From Cyclina sinensis (Eukaryota > Mollusca > Bivalvia > Venerida > Veneridae): a stretch of 64,000 nucleotides of DNA. This document shows positions 1 through 12,565 of the stretch, one piece after another; positions within the stretch are counted from its first letter, which is position 1; each line of letters starts with the position of its first letter. Location of the stretch: NCBI GenBank assembly GCA_012932295.1, contig JAAONU010000019.1, positions 28,152,913-28,216,912 of the forward strand. The letters run 5' to 3'. The notes beneath the pieces were generated by a model. That model saw nothing but the letters and a program-made list of their open reading frames with translations, did no database searches and had not been told where the DNA came from. A program made the position numbers and the translations under genes.

Positions 1-720
1 AGTAAGTGAAAATTAATAGATGAATATTTTCCTCCTTTTACTGACAACCAGAGGAAATACTGTTGTATTCTCACGGGTTGACAATATGCACTATCAGCAA
101 CAAAGAGGCAACATTTGCTTTATTATATCGAACAAAACATCATACAAAGATGTATTTTAGATTCAGGCAGTGTAAGTTCACAGGGCTTATACTTAATCAA
201 CCGATTAGATAATTATATGTAATAGATCTATTTATGATGAAAATAAAAATCATTCGACTTCTAAATGTGAACAAATTTATAAAAAACAAAACAAAACAAA
301 AAACAATGTGTTTGTGTTATGATTTTGACCAGTGTCTTTCAAATAGCCTAAACATTCACAGAGTAAACAAGTAGCAGGTAAATTTTGCAAAAAATCAACT
401 GTCCTTACAAATGTTTTTTTTTTATACTATAACTCCTCAAATATGTTTCATCATGATTATCCGTACTATAACATAAAAAGTATTTCATTTCACATGTCAT
501 TGAAATACTATTGATAGCACATTTCTTATTATACTTTTCTGACATTCTGAACAAAAAATACTTCGGGGACCATTATATGGTTTTACCAGTTCTTAACTTC
601 CGTAACTTCTGCTATATTTATAAATCCTTGAATATTGCTCATTGTAGTTTTTTTGCCTCCTTAGTTCTCCTAACTGTGTCCTGCTGCTTCTCGCCAATCT
701 CATCTAGTTTCTTTACATTA
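1..720. other. no gene seen
   Basis: AT-rich sequence with A-runs and T-runs. I see no recognisable exon, transposon protein or RNA gene here. Confidence 0.5.
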
Positions 721-721
721 A

Positions 722-1160
722 ATAATCAAGTACCAAGTGGGGTTCAAACCCGCAACGAACGGCACCGACCGTCTAACAATGCAAAGTAAGAAGCCTTAGA
801 TCACTCGGCTATCGCAACAAGGCCCAAAAAGGGTTGAGCAATTAACCGGGATATAAGTTCACTTCAAACGACACCGGTGACTATATGTACGGGAAGACTT
901 TTAACAGCCGAAACACGGCACAAATAGCTCTATTGTGAAATATAGATAATCAAGTTCCCAGTGGAATTCAATTCCATACCGAAGGCACCGACCGCCTAGC
1001 AATGCAAAGTAAGAACGTACAGATCACTCTGCTATCGCAACGACCCCTCAAAAAGTTGCGCAAATAATCGGGATATAAAGTCCACCTCACACTACATCAG
1101 TGACAGAGGTTAAATATATGCCAACATGGGGAGACTTTTTACAGCCGCAATTCAACACAA
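722..1160 (-). repeat. tandem pair of tRNA-like repeats
   Basis: Two related ~200-bp units start at about 722 and 945. On the minus strand each contains a box-A-like stretch (GATAGCCGAGTGATCTAAGG in the first, ending near 820). Each also has a box-B-like position: the first reads GCGGGTTTGAACCCC at 741-755, while the second is eroded. Both units share the flank with 'cgggatata' and a later 'agactttt..acagccg' stretch, so the whole unit was duplicated and not only the tRNA head. This fits a tRNA-derived SINE or SINE-containing repeat. The second unit is too degenerate to be a functional tRNA. Confidence 0.55.
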
Positions 1161-1839
1161 AAAGTTAAAAAAATCAAATTCAAAATCAACTTCTTTGTCC
1201 GGCAGATCTTTTGTATTGAGCCTTATTTGCTTTTCAATAACTTTCTGGTGTCTTTTGTCATCTCAGACATTATATTTGTTATAGTACTGGTGATAAGGGC
1301 TTCAACTCCATCCTTCTTTCAAACTTTGCTCAAGCTATCTTTCAGTTGCCACAGATCCATCGCTATATCATCAAGTTGTGGTTGTATCACTGGAGAATCC
1401 ATTTTTTAGAGGCGGTTGACCAGTAGTAGATTTCTTACACTGCTGTGATTTTGATCCTGACTGCTTTGCTATTTCCGGGTTCTGAGGTTGACTTTGTTTT
1501 TCATTGACAGCTCTGATTCTTCAGATTTGTTTCTAATTAAAGATGTTTCAATTTTTAATATTTGTAATTTCTGTCTACTTAACTATGATAGCTTCTTTCC
1601 TATTCAACTCTGTATGTCTATATACCTAGTTGTATTGTTACTGTAATGTATGTTTTCACATACCAGAGAGCAGGTAATTCCATCCTCTGATCAATAACAC
1701 AGGTATTACAGATAGGACAGGTGAGACAAAGGAAAAACACTTTTTATATCATATCCACAATTCTACAAATAAATTATAAAATCAAACTTAAGCTTTTTAT
1801 TATCAACCTTTGATATAAAATTTGTTTCTAATGCACACC
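1161..1839. other. no gene seen
   Basis: Non-repetitive AT-rich DNA. A 60-codon open frame at 1227-1409 has no domain, conserved motif or splice context that I can recognise. Confidence 0.4.
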
Positions 1840-2290
1840 ATGTCTCAATCGATAGTCCTAGAACTGTGGAAGTAGTTCGCGTCACAAAATTTGCTATTAC
1901 GCATAGCAGACATGGGCGTGCATGAAAAACATGTCACGCACATCTTGACTTATTCTTGAAGATGCAGACAATGTTTCAAATAAATATTCCTAAAAATGTG
2001 GAAGAAGTTTGCGTCACAATATTTTGCTATGGCGGGATGTAAAACCGTAGAGTGGACATTGGCGTACATGAAATAACGTCACGTACATCCTCACTTATTG
2101 CTGAAGATGTACAATAAGTTTCAGAAATCGATAGTTCATGAAATGTGAAAGTAGTTCACGTCACAATATTTTGCGATGACGATCCGTAAAACCGCACAGT
2201 TTGACCCGAGAGAAAAGAACAAAGTGACGTGCATAAGCACCATATTGTCACTTATTCATACACCAAGTTTTATCAACTTAACATAATTTA
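1840..2290. repeat. degenerate tandem repeat, ~130-145 bp x3
   Basis: Three units begin at about 1858, 1990 and 2135 with the shared phrase 'tgtggaagtagttcgcgtcacaa' in diverged forms. Each is followed by 'ttttgctat', a CG-containing stretch and 'cacttatt'. Spacing is 132 and 145 bp. The units are diverged, so the array is old. Its CG-richness stands out from the flanks. Confidence 0.65.
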
Positions 2291-4740
2291 TATGTATACG
2301 GAGTTCAAACCTAGAGTCCCCTCCGTTGAAAACATCAGTAGGGGACTAATAAATGTATGTTATCTTTGTAACAATTTTTGCTAACAAACTTTCGCCATCT
2401 TGCAATCGGATAATGCGCTGCACTGTTTTTTATTTAAATTAACGTTTTCAATAAATACCCCTAAAGCGATAAATAGGTTTGTCTTAATTGAATGACGGGG
2501 GTGGTGCATTCTATAGAATATCGCTCGTTTTTATCGTGATAATGTAATATGTACAGACAGGAACTGTGCATTACAGACAGTACACTCGACTGGTTTAACC
2601 AGTTGGACAGAACATTTTTTTGCCGTTAGAAGATGATATTTCTTATGTAATAGCGGAAAAAATATTTAAACATCAGTTACCTAACAGTGATGCCTTAACT
2701 CTCTTTTGACTGTTGGAGTAACAGCCACTAATCACTGATACAAGTACGAGATGGTAATAAGAGAAGAAAAAGTACTCTTTTCACAATTTCAAATTCAGTT
2801 ATATATTAATTAATTAATAAATGTCTTAACCAACTAGTAACTGGTAACCACAGTATACATCTTCGTGATATTTCAGTTAGATATATAAGAGTTACTTAGA
2901 ATGGTATATCAAAGTTCCCAGCATGCAAACCACGTACAAAAACCTACAGAAAGGCTATACGTGCATATCCGTTAGGGCCATTTCCTTTGACAATTCACCA
3001 GACTAATTAGAATGGCCTAACATTTTAAAGACCTATCGGGATTGCAGACCTTATCAAGTCTTTGTGCATACATGTAAATAAAAAAGATCCAACTTGTTCT
3101 CCGAGCAGACGAGCTAGAACGAAATACTAAAAAAACTAAAATCAATATTATTTTGCACGAAAACAGTTTTCAGTGGAAACAAAACATCAAACAGTATCAT
3201 ATCAAGTTGACTACAAAGCGGATACTGCTTACAGTCTATATTGGAAAATATCACAAAGTTTGAAATATTTCTTACCTAAGAAATAAAAGGTTAGTTGTTC
3301 TACTTTTTCAAAACCATTAATTGATAATAATGAAAGTAAAAGTAATTCAAGTAATGATAATAATATCTTGCTGCAGATGATGATGATGATGATTACAAAA
3401 ACTAGTAATGATAGTTATCATAACGACCAAAGATGATTGACTCATGCCTTGAAAAATCAACTACAGAATACTCAGAATAAAATGATAGGCTTTGTACTTA
3501 TCTTGACTCGAGAACTCATGTCGGCCATGAACATGTTTAATTTCTAAACTGGTTTCCATATAAACGAGAGCTTTTTTTAGGTCGAAAGTGGTATAACTCC
3601 AGTGTACATTGGTAAATATTTTAAACGTCGAGATGCCATACATAATTATAGGATAAGGCCCAGCCACAAGGGTACCCTTACTATATCAAAAGTAAAAAGT
3701 GTTGGGTAAAAATCATTCGGCTACTAGGGCTGTACACTGTGGAACAAGTTGCACCCTTGTATCACACATTGATAATCTTCGTGCTTTGCTTTTAAACTTC
3801 ATAAAACGCCATCTTTGGACAATTTAACAACATGGCATGGAATGTTTTTGCACGGTTTTCAGTCTTTCAAGCTAAATATATATATATGATAATGAAGTTG
3901 TATGTGAACCTCATGCAAATTGTGATTATTTATACTGTGATTTGGCTCAGAAATATTTTTATTGCATTAGCATATGCAAATGCATTTTTGTTTAATTACT
4001 ATATCATTATTTTACCTCTCTAATGTCATGCCATCAGCAAAAAGAACAGCGATGGAAATTCTCCTCTGTTTTTTGTTATCCCTGGTGCTAGTGTTGATGA
4101 CATAATTTTCATGCTCATGTGGTTTTAATTGTTGATTAATTAATATGTTTTTAACTAACTATGTTTCATGTATACTTAGCCGAAAGAAATCTATCTATCT
4201 AATGTATTGACTCAGAGATCAAAGCTGCTGATTATTACATGGCAATTATATAGAAGCCGTACGTATCATCCCCCAGAATTGATTGGGATAATATGATTAT
4301 CACAGTCATGCTGTTCAAAGATTCAAACTTTGTGTCGTTTATTCTTACTTATATCGACCTCGAAAAAATTGATATCATTATTTGGCGCAGCCGAAAGTGA
4401 TCTTGAACAATAGCAAAATAATATATAATTGTTCATGAACAGACTAGACGGATACATTTTACAACTTTTTTTTCTGTATTTGACTATTATTGTTTCAAAT
4501 AACTCGATGCATGTCTGAGTTTTTCTAAAAAACAGTGTCAACCTTGTGTGGCGTGTAAAGAATCAAGATGCATTCACCTTAAGGTTTGTGTGAAACCTTC
4601 AAAGTCAGAGTAAGTAATAAAACTAGTAGTGAACAAAAATATTCAAAAGTCATATCAAACATATCCAGACTAAAACGTTAAGGGGATTTCATTCAAATGA
4701 AACATGTTAATGAAGTTGTAAATGTCCTTTTTTATTTCAA
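2291..4740. other. no gene seen; (GAT)n microsatellite
   Basis: A short (GAT/TGA)n tract lies at 3376-3393. The remainder is unremarkable AT-rich DNA. Short open frames at 3461-3667, 3832-4023 and 4323-4541 show no motif or splice logic. Confidence 0.4.
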
Positions 4741-4751
4741 ACATTTATGAA

Positions 4752-4943
4752 ATGTTGAAAATGAAACTACTCCTTTTGCTCTGTTGCTTCGCAGGAATAG
4801 GAACAGCCATATTTCAACAATCTGACCTCCATTCCAAAAATGTCAAAGGAATTCAATCAGAATTGTTTTTGACCAAGCAGAGCAGACGCAGACGTCAGGA
4901 AACCACTGGAAATTACGATGTCCTTCGTTTTGTTAGTGCTTGT
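4752..4943 (+). CDS. candidate first exon of a secreted precursor (signal peptide + RRRR site)
   Basis: This 64-codon open stretch starts MLKMKLLLLLCCFAGIGTA, a textbook signal peptide: a basic start, a Leu/Cys hydrophobic core and a small-residue G-x-A end. A polar segment follows, then a tetra-arginine run in KQSRRRRQ about 42 residues in, which is a typical furin-type maturation site. The segment ends in 'gcttgt' immediately before a good splice donor (GTAAGC at 4944), leaving phase 0. An ATG ten codons upstream (4722) would put a hydrophobic extension ahead of the signal, so 4752 or 4761 is the more likely start. The exon lies just upstream of duplicated segment A. I do not recognise the family. 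A secreted peptide or antimicrobial-type precursor is possible, but that is inference. A chance open frame cannot be excluded without transcript data. Confidence 0.4.
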
Positions 4944-5109
4944 GTAAGCTTTCACCAGGGCATAATTGTACTGTTTGCTTGACGACAATGTTCAACTTAA
5001 CACCCTTCTGTTAATTTTTTTTTCGATACTGTACAGCAATCAATCTTAAGCATGTGCAGTCTTTGGAACCACATCAAGAACACTTGAAATAGATACAACC
5101 GTTTACCCA

Positions 5110-8100
5110 TTGAAATCGTTCACCTTAAAAAAAAGTAAGAAGTATTATTTTAAAAATCCCTGAAAAGTAGGTTATAATTGAAGGTTTTCTTAGAACTATA
5201 TCGTTTTAAAGCGATTACATACCAATGAGTTCTTATCTTAATTCATTTAATAAACTGTATACACAGAGTTTACACAAACATTGTATTCTTTCTGGGTATA
5301 TGAAAGTGTTATTGTATTGAAATGGATCAGTCACATATCACCATATAGCGCTAACGGACGGATAACGGATACAGATGCGGCAAAAAGGTTATCCGGTCAC
5401 AAAAACCAGTACACAGCAGTTTGAGGCTCTCGCGATCGAACTATTACCACGCCATAACCGTATATGGAACGCATACAACGCACATTGGCCGCTCAATAAC
5501 CGGACATGTACAGGGCAATAAAGTTTAATAATGAACATCACCGCATGAATGGACAACTGGACAGGTGTCAGGTAAAACGAAACAGCAACACATGCAAAAT
5601 AGATAAAGCGTTTCTTGTCAGTTTTCATCCGCCGGACATCAGTTCCATCCGTTCCATTTTAGGTAGTAGTCCAGCCGCTAATCAGTTCCACCAGACAGGA
5701 ATGCGAACCGGACAAGTACATGATAAGGAACGCATGCGTTTTGAACAAAACGCATGCCAACGCACTGCTACATTTTATCCGACGAGTGCTTTTGTCTGGT
5801 AGTGAACGGTCAAAGTTTTAAACATACTCAAAATATCTACAAGACAGAACGAACATTACCGGTCCTCACAAACGCCGAATGAGAAACGGACAAGAAAGGC
5901 ATGCCAACGGACATGAACGAACTGAAAATTTTGTTATTCATTGGACGTCCATTAACGCAACACGATGATATGTGACTGAAGCAAAAAAAATAGTGAGAAA
6001 GATATAGCAATAAATATAGATATAGCCTATAGCAATAAAGAACAAACAAAACAGCAAAACTTAACATGCTAATCAATTTTGATGGTTGAAACCTCTTCAT
6101 GGCAATTCCGTGAGTTGACGGTTAAATAAGAAACATGGCCTTAAATGTAAACTGAATGACTTGTCTCTAGCAGAAACAAGACCGTTAGGATCTTTGGTTA
6201 GGTCTCGAACTGCATTCTTTGTACGAAACTGACAATTCTAGCTTAAACTGTGAACATACAGTCATTTGCCTCTCCCGCTGTAACTTGAACTCCTTACAAA
6301 TTAGAGCTTAATGTGCCACCGCAGCTATAAAATGTATTGTCAGGTAGATTAACCGTAAACCATGAAATAAAGTAAAAGTTAATGGTTAAATGTCATTCCA
6401 ATGCAGACAACTTTCACTTACATGTATTTTGTTTCAAAGACGTATGTGCTTCATGAAATCTCCAAAGTCACTATCGTCTTTAAAGAAACAGATTCATATT
6501 CTTTGTAATTTCCATTGCTTTTGAATTATACATTATGGCTGCGCCTGTATAGAATTTTACTGGATCACATTGAAGAGGTGTACAAAGTTACAATGCCTAT
6601 GTGGCATCGTTTCTATAAGTAAACATAATATTCATTTTTGATTTAACAAATTAAGGTTGAAATGAAAAATCCACAAATATAAATATAAAGTCAAAAATAC
6701 AAAAAAAAACACAGTAATTTCTTTAAAATCTTAAACATATTCGTAGTGAACAGATATGAATTAGCTTAAGTGCGTAGCAAGCAAATCTACCGTATGCAAT
6801 CGATGAAATGTCACCTAATCTGAATAAAGGAGTGTGATTTAACTGGTAGTTGAATTTTTGAATAATGTTCGCAAAGCTTATTTGTATGTTGTTTCTGTAT
6901 ATACCAGTCTTTTGTACATAGTTTAAGTTACATTTTACTAGGCCTTTTTCATAATTCATATTTATTACAATAAACCATTATTTCTAAAATTTCACCCGAT
7001 ATATTAACAATAAATGTTTCTTGGTGGCCTTACGCTTTACCCAACCCTGTTCTACCAGCGCTTTCAGTAAGCTTTTATAAATATGGGATGAATCCAACAA
7101 ACATTTTAAGTGAGAGAAGGGCCAAAACTCCTATTAACATTGACTGACTGTAACAAAATCGTACTCTCCCTTTACTTTAATACCTAATCTTTGATCGAAA
7201 AAATCCAGTTACGAGAATATTTGATGTGGAACTCAATTTAATAAAAAAAGCCTATTATTTTTTAATAGTGATTTCTACATTAAATAATATTTTACTTTTA
7301 TTCTTTTGTTCTAGTTAAAATTGAATAAAACCATCCTATGCATACTATCCATTTAATGAAAACAATAATATGTGGCAAAGTAATGCTTTATAAAAATTTT
7401 TCTGCAACAATTCTCGTAAAGGCACACCAATCAGTTACTACTTTGACACAGTTATAGTCCGAAGAAACGGAAGTGAACCTATTGTATTTGACATCTTTGT
7501 GTGATCTAGTAGTAACAGACTTGACTCAAGTAACAGAACGGGCGGACGCACTTACGCACATGCAGCGTCCAAACTTCGTCGAAGTTACCGCAAGTGAATA
7601 GTAACCATTTATTTCAGGCAAGTGAAATAATGGTAAGCATCCTTTCTATCCATGCCCTATGAACTACAATTATATTGAATATAATATATTGTATTCTTAT
7701 ACAATAATATCTTTTAAGTACAATTCCTTCGATACATTGACATGACATTGCTGTCATTAATCAGGCTCGGACATTGTGAAGTAATTAGTTCATTATCGAA
7801 ACCGCTAAGAATAAGAATTTTACAAATTATGTTAAAACTTCTAACTTACTTTGGTTATCTTTTAATAGTAGCCTTTAGTACATAAAAATGACTGAAATCC
7901 AAGCTCAAGTTTTCTGTTGTTCATGACACGTTTTTTATATTGAAATTGTTCCACAAATGTTAATAGGGTGAAATTGAAATGAAGTATTTTGTGGTGCTTT
8001 AGAGAACCATTTCATTCAATGCAGGCTGGATGGTTTTTAAAAATTAGAATCAGAAAGAGCAATGCACCTTCGTGATTTTTGTCAAATAATTAAAGAACAA

Positions 8101-8860
8101 TGCCAGTATAATTTGCAGACGTTTTTTAAATTACATTAGTTCTAAATGTTTTAGATAACTGTAGGGCACAAACGTATATTAAATTAGTCTTTTTATACGA
8201 ATTGACAGTGTTAGTCGCTATACTAAATACACACAGTTTTTATTATCACACTAGTCATCATGTCAATATTGCAGTCATTAAAATGTAACAAACTGTGTGC
8301 ATTATTAAATGAAAACAAGTGTATGAAGGAAAACTGTATTGCGTTTTCAAAACATATTGTAGTAATTTTAGTTAAACACTTTGCCTGTTTACAAAATTTG
8401 AAATATTTACGCAAAGTACGTTCAATTTTCTAAAAAATATAAAAAAAAAATTAAATGAACAGGCCCATTTAAATGGCTTTTCTATGCTTTGAATATACTC
8501 AAATCTGACACTTTCCAGTGCCTCGACTAGAAAATGACTGGGATCTTTCACTGTTGTTGACTTAAAACCAAAAATCGATTTAGATTTTGAGTTTCCCGGT
8601 TTGAAAATTGGCAACCAGACACAAACGAAAAAGTTTTCAAAGGAAACGCCGGACTGATTGAATGAGTTTAACCTCCGGAATTGTTTAAAACTAACTGTAA
8701 TTGAAATCTACCATAGCATTTGCATAAACTTTTTATTTTTAATCGTATTCAAAAATAAGTTTCATGACCCGACTTTTACGGTAAAAGTCAAAACAGAAAA
8801 ATACCAGTTAGCTGACCCCGTCACAAAAGCACAAATCATACATTTTATTATATACCTATA
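5110..8860 (+). repeat. segmental duplication, copy A
   Basis: This segment aligns by eye with copy B (12,890-15,250). Anchors in the same order are: 'ccaatgagt' (5222 / 13,298), 'aataaagaacaaacaaaacagc' (6034 / 13,420), 'atggccttaaatgtaaact' (6134 / 13,524), 'ataaattagcttaa'-like text (6757 / 14,147), 'gtgcctcgactagaa' (8518 / 14,880) and 'gattgaatgagtt' (8656 / 15,032). Identity is patchy, about 70-85% in anchors, with many indels, so the duplication is not recent. Copy A carries a ~690-bp insertion at 5335-6030 that B lacks. No exon was identified with confidence inside it. Confidence 0.7.
5335..6030. other. insertion specific to copy A, CG-rich
   Basis: Homology between copies A and B is continuous on both sides (A 5330 to 6034 corresponds to B about 13,400 to 13,420), but this ~690-bp block has no counterpart in B. 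It is rich in CGG/CCG words (ACGGAC, CCGGAC, AACGCATGC) unlike the AT-rich flanks. It has no recognisable protein; open frames on both strands (5389-5628, 5506-5802) overlap and probably only reflect the base composition. It could be a mobile insertion of unknown type or a region lost from B. Confidence 0.45.
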
Positions 8861-9318
8861 AATTTTCTTTCTAAAATACACGCAAATCTAGAAGCGCGAA
8901 TACGCTTCGACGGATAGAAAAATCCGTATTATGTTAGTTTCAAATACGGTATCATATATGGAAGTGCCGGACTATTTATCTTGGTTGGCTCCCATCCTTG
9001 TTGTTCGTGACGTAGTATTTGGAAGAGAGAACCGATACTACAGGCACCTTGCAGGGAATCCGTTTCTATTTTTAGTAACGAAATCCCCCCGTCAAAAAAT
9101 ATAAACAAACATTTAACGAGTTTTATTGAATTCTATTACAATTTTTTAACATAAAAATCCATAAATTGTACCCTTTTATCAAAAATCTTACGAATACACA
9201 CAAATAACGTCCTACTTAATACAAAATCCTCGTGATTTTAACTACGTCGTCTGCAACTGTTTACATGTATATACAGTAGGTCATTTGTATACAACATACG
9301 GATCTGTTTCTGTTTAAA

Positions 9319-11527
9319 ATGTCGGACGATTTGTTTGATACGGACTTGGATTTTTTAACCTTGAGACAGATTGGGTATTTTAATGTTGTTGAACAATGCA
9401 ATAAAATGATTTTGAGGAGGAGAAGCTTTTTGAGACTGACCAAATAGGTGGCAGTGAGCTGAATAGTCATGGAGGAGTTGAAACTGCCCAGCCCAGCCTG
9501 GAGTCTTATGATATAGATCAATTCGAAACAGAAACTATAGATAACACTGGCTATGTTGACTCCTCACGTGCAGCTGAAGCTGGGAATAGTAGATCAACAA
9601 GTAGAGTTATGACAGAAAATAACTTGAAATATAACAAATCCTTAACATAACAGATGTCGAAAAAGAAAACATTATAAAAGGAATGAAAAACAAAAACACT
9701 GTAAAAAATCTGAAACAAATTACCGCCAATTTCAACGATTGTTGGCTGAGCCACCAAAAAATGACTCCAGACAGATCTGGACCATAATGCCTGCTGAGCT
9801 GGACAACTTTATTGGTTACTTTTTGCTATCCATTGGAAAAGCTGACGGGTCTGAATATGAGCCGGATACACTTACCTCATACCACAGAGGCATTGACGGG
9901 TAAATACGATAACCTCTTCTAATACAATACACAAATATCCATTAAAACAGTGGAAATCAGCCTGTTTTGTTCCTTTATTCCATTCATGCAGCTACCATAA
10001 AAGCAAGGGCCTTTTGATCAAGCAGGTTCAAATCCTCCTGAAACAAAGTTAAACAAATAAATTTGTACAATATCTTCCTTTTTTTGCCTAATAGAATATC
10101 TAAGTAATTAATATCTTAAACATTCACCCCACCCAATCCTCTTTTTTACAGAACAATTTCGAAAAGTTTCTGGTTAAGTGCCTGAAAAGTAACTAGTGAT
10201 TATAGTAAAAAGATTTTCCATTATGTAAATAACTTCATAATAAAACTTTAAGTAAATAAAAAAAATAATGTCGAAGATCTTTAACATTTCACAGTATAGT
10301 GAGAGTGCAAAGGATTCATGTAACCAAAAATGAGAGGATTTTACAAAAAGCACAAAATGTTTTATTTTACTAATTTTCTGTTTGTTTACTAAATAAATGT
10401 TTAAAAATTAGATACATTAATATTTGAGAGAATAACAAGTAGTGTAAATATAATGTCATTTAAGAAAATGATTTTTTTTATATTTTTAGGTGTCTAAGAG
10501 AGAATAAATATCCTCATAGCATCATTACTGACAAGGAATTTGCAACATATCGCCAGGTTTTGGCATCCAAACGAAAGGAGCTAAAAGGCAAGGGGAAAGG
10601 AAACCGTCCTAATGCTGCGGAGTCCCTTACAGCAAATGAGAGGAAAATGTTACGTGGAAAGGGACTGACAGGAACTTATTCTCAAAAGAAACTTTTGAAT
10701 TTAATATGGTTAAACAATACTGTTTTATTTGGTCTTCGCGGAAGTAGTGAAAACATGCAATTTAGGTGGGGGACATTAAACATAAGACAATTGATCACGG
10801 CAGGTTATACATTGAATACAATGAAAGGTTAACAAAAACACGTACTGCTGAGAAAAAAACAACAGATGTACGTGCTTTCAATCCAAAGCAGTTTGCTCAT
10901 GAAACACCAGAAACTTGTCCTGTAACTGCTTATAAAATATTTGCACACAGGCCAACTGAAATGTGTCAATCCGAATCCCCTTTCTATTTGGGTATTAACT
11001 ATGAACGACTTCCGGGCTCTGACAAATGGTTCAAATCCCAACCTCTTGGCGAGCACACCCTAAACACATAAATGAAAACTATGGCTCAAGAGTGTGGTTT
11101 GAAAGGCAAAAAAACAAACCATAGTGCAAGAAAAACTACATGCACTGATCTTTTACATAGTGGTATTGCACCAACTACTATACAACAATTAAACGCCCAT
11201 AAAAATGTTCAAAGTGTTAACAATTATGCTCGGGCATCAGGTGAAATGCAGGAACATATCTCTGATATATTATCTCAAAACCCCAATCCTCCAATGATTC
11301 CAAATACATCTCAAATGGGTCATACTCAAAATAATCATTTACTTACCAATGCTACTGGTATCCCTCGCCAAACTTTAGCACCTGCTAATATCCATAACAT
11401 GTCGGAAATTAAATTATTTTCTACCCACACTGGCCAAAAATGGCAGAACGCAAGATTGATGAGCTGTCCAATTTTCAACAAAACCGTGAAAACAGGTGAC
11501 ATTTCTCCGCCACCACAAACGCCGTAG
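9319..11527 (+). pseudogene. Crypton-type tyrosine recombinase (DUF3504-like), broken, with an intron
   Basis: This is a site-specific tyrosine recombinase of the Crypton/QRICH1/ZMYM (DUF3504) kind, which integrates DNA through a covalent tyrosine intermediate. Exon 1 starts MSDDLFDTDLDFL at 9319. After at least two or three frameshifts it ends with PAELDNFIGYF...LTSYHRGIDG at 9899. A GT..AG intron follows (9900-10,489). Exon 2 reads CLRENKYPHSIITDKEF, then the ASKRKELKGKGKGNRPNAAE block from 10,560. The catalytic set is visible: Arg in LFGLRG, His-x-x-Arg in NHSARKT, His in NAHKN and Tyr in NNYARAS. Lesions: a one-base loss near 10,769 (RWG/DIKHK) and an in-frame TAA at 11,069 between HTLNT and MKTMAQ. 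The intron joins the reading frame exactly (Gly split 2/1). The element looks recently dead. Alternatively, some lesions could be assembly errors. Confidence 0.85.
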
Positions 11528-11539
11528 GATTATTCAAGC

Positions 11540-11905
11540 CTGTTCCGGTCCATTGATTTTTCACAAAGTTATGCCCCTTAATGCCCTTTCAAATGATTTT
11601 TTTTTGTCCGGACTATTTCTCAGCAAGCACTGACTGGAATTCATCAAAACTTCATAGGAAGCATCACTACCAAGAGGAGGTGTGCATATTACAGGCATGT
11701 TCCGGTTCAGTGATTTTTCACAAAGTAATGCCCCTTTGATGCATTTTTTAAGCTGTAATTTTTGTCCGGACTATTGCTCATCAGCTATCAAATGCAATTC
11801 ACTGAAACTCAATAGGAAGCTTTATTACCAAGAGGAGGTTTGCATTTTAAAGGCATGTTCCGGCTCAGTGATTTTTCACAAAGTTATACCCCTTTTTCAA
11901 AGCTG
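11540..11905. repeat. tandem repeat, ~158 bp x2.3
   Basis: The phrase 'tgttccgg' plus 'tgatttttcacaaagt' recurs at 11,541, 11,699 and 11,856, giving spacings of 158 and 157 bp. 'ttgtccggactatt' and 'accaagaggaggt' occur at the matching positions. The array directly abuts the Crypton stop codon (11,527), so it may be part of the element's 3' region or the site it entered. It is a diverged but regular array. Confidence 0.75.
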
Positions 11906-12000
11906 TCAAACTTCAGAATACCACTGAACATAGTCCTAGTATATATTGCTGTAAATGCTACACGTGCGTAAGCTATAAAAGTGTTAAACAACATAACATC

Positions 12001-12221
12001 CATGATACCTGCCTCAGAACACATCATTCTTCTGGGTGGCATCAACTCCACCTTCCAGCAACTTAGTCTCTGTTGTTGACACTGCTATCACAAACACTGG
12101 CTCTACTCTTGACCAGGTATTTGTTTCTCGAAGCATCAACCACTTCATACGACTCAATACGCCATACTTCTCAGATCATCAGATTATTTGGATTGGGATC
12201 AACCTCCAGTCTGTCATGTAA
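12001..12221 (+). pseudogene. possible LINE endonuclease relic
   Basis: Two frames give HIILLGGINSTFQQL (12,016 on), which resembles the 'iilGDfN' motif of endonuclease/exonuclease/phosphatase-fold LINE endonucleases. After a frameshift they give STLDQVFVSRSI...PYFSDHQIIWIGI (to 12,221), which resembles the downstream 'LD.vf....SDH..i' block. The usual GDFN acidic residue is lost (GGIN). No reverse transcriptase was seen next to it, so this is an isolated fragment. Assignment rests on two short motifs only. Confidence 0.4.
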
Positions 12222-12565
12222 AGGTACATGTCTGATAACACTTCACTAGTATAACTTCTAACATTTTATACTAACAATAGCCTTACAAACAAATGTTCAA
12301 GTATTCACTTGTGATCTTGTTCTGGAAACAACTCCAATATTTGCTTAACCACTTTTCACTGTTGACATAATAATATGTAATAAAATAAAATAATTATTTT
12401 CTCCTTGTTTTATTTCTGTGAAATGAAGAACACCAGTCAATATCATTATAACTGCACAACATGCTTCTCAACCTCCTCCCACCTACACCTTCCTCAGTTA
12501 CACATTCATCCAACCTCCATGTACCTTTGGGGACCATCCATCGTTTCCAACAATATCCTTGTTTG

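Noticed and set aside
5389..5802. Overlapping open frames on both strands
   Set aside because: They sit in a locally CG-rich insertion, overlap antisense, and have no motif or splice context.
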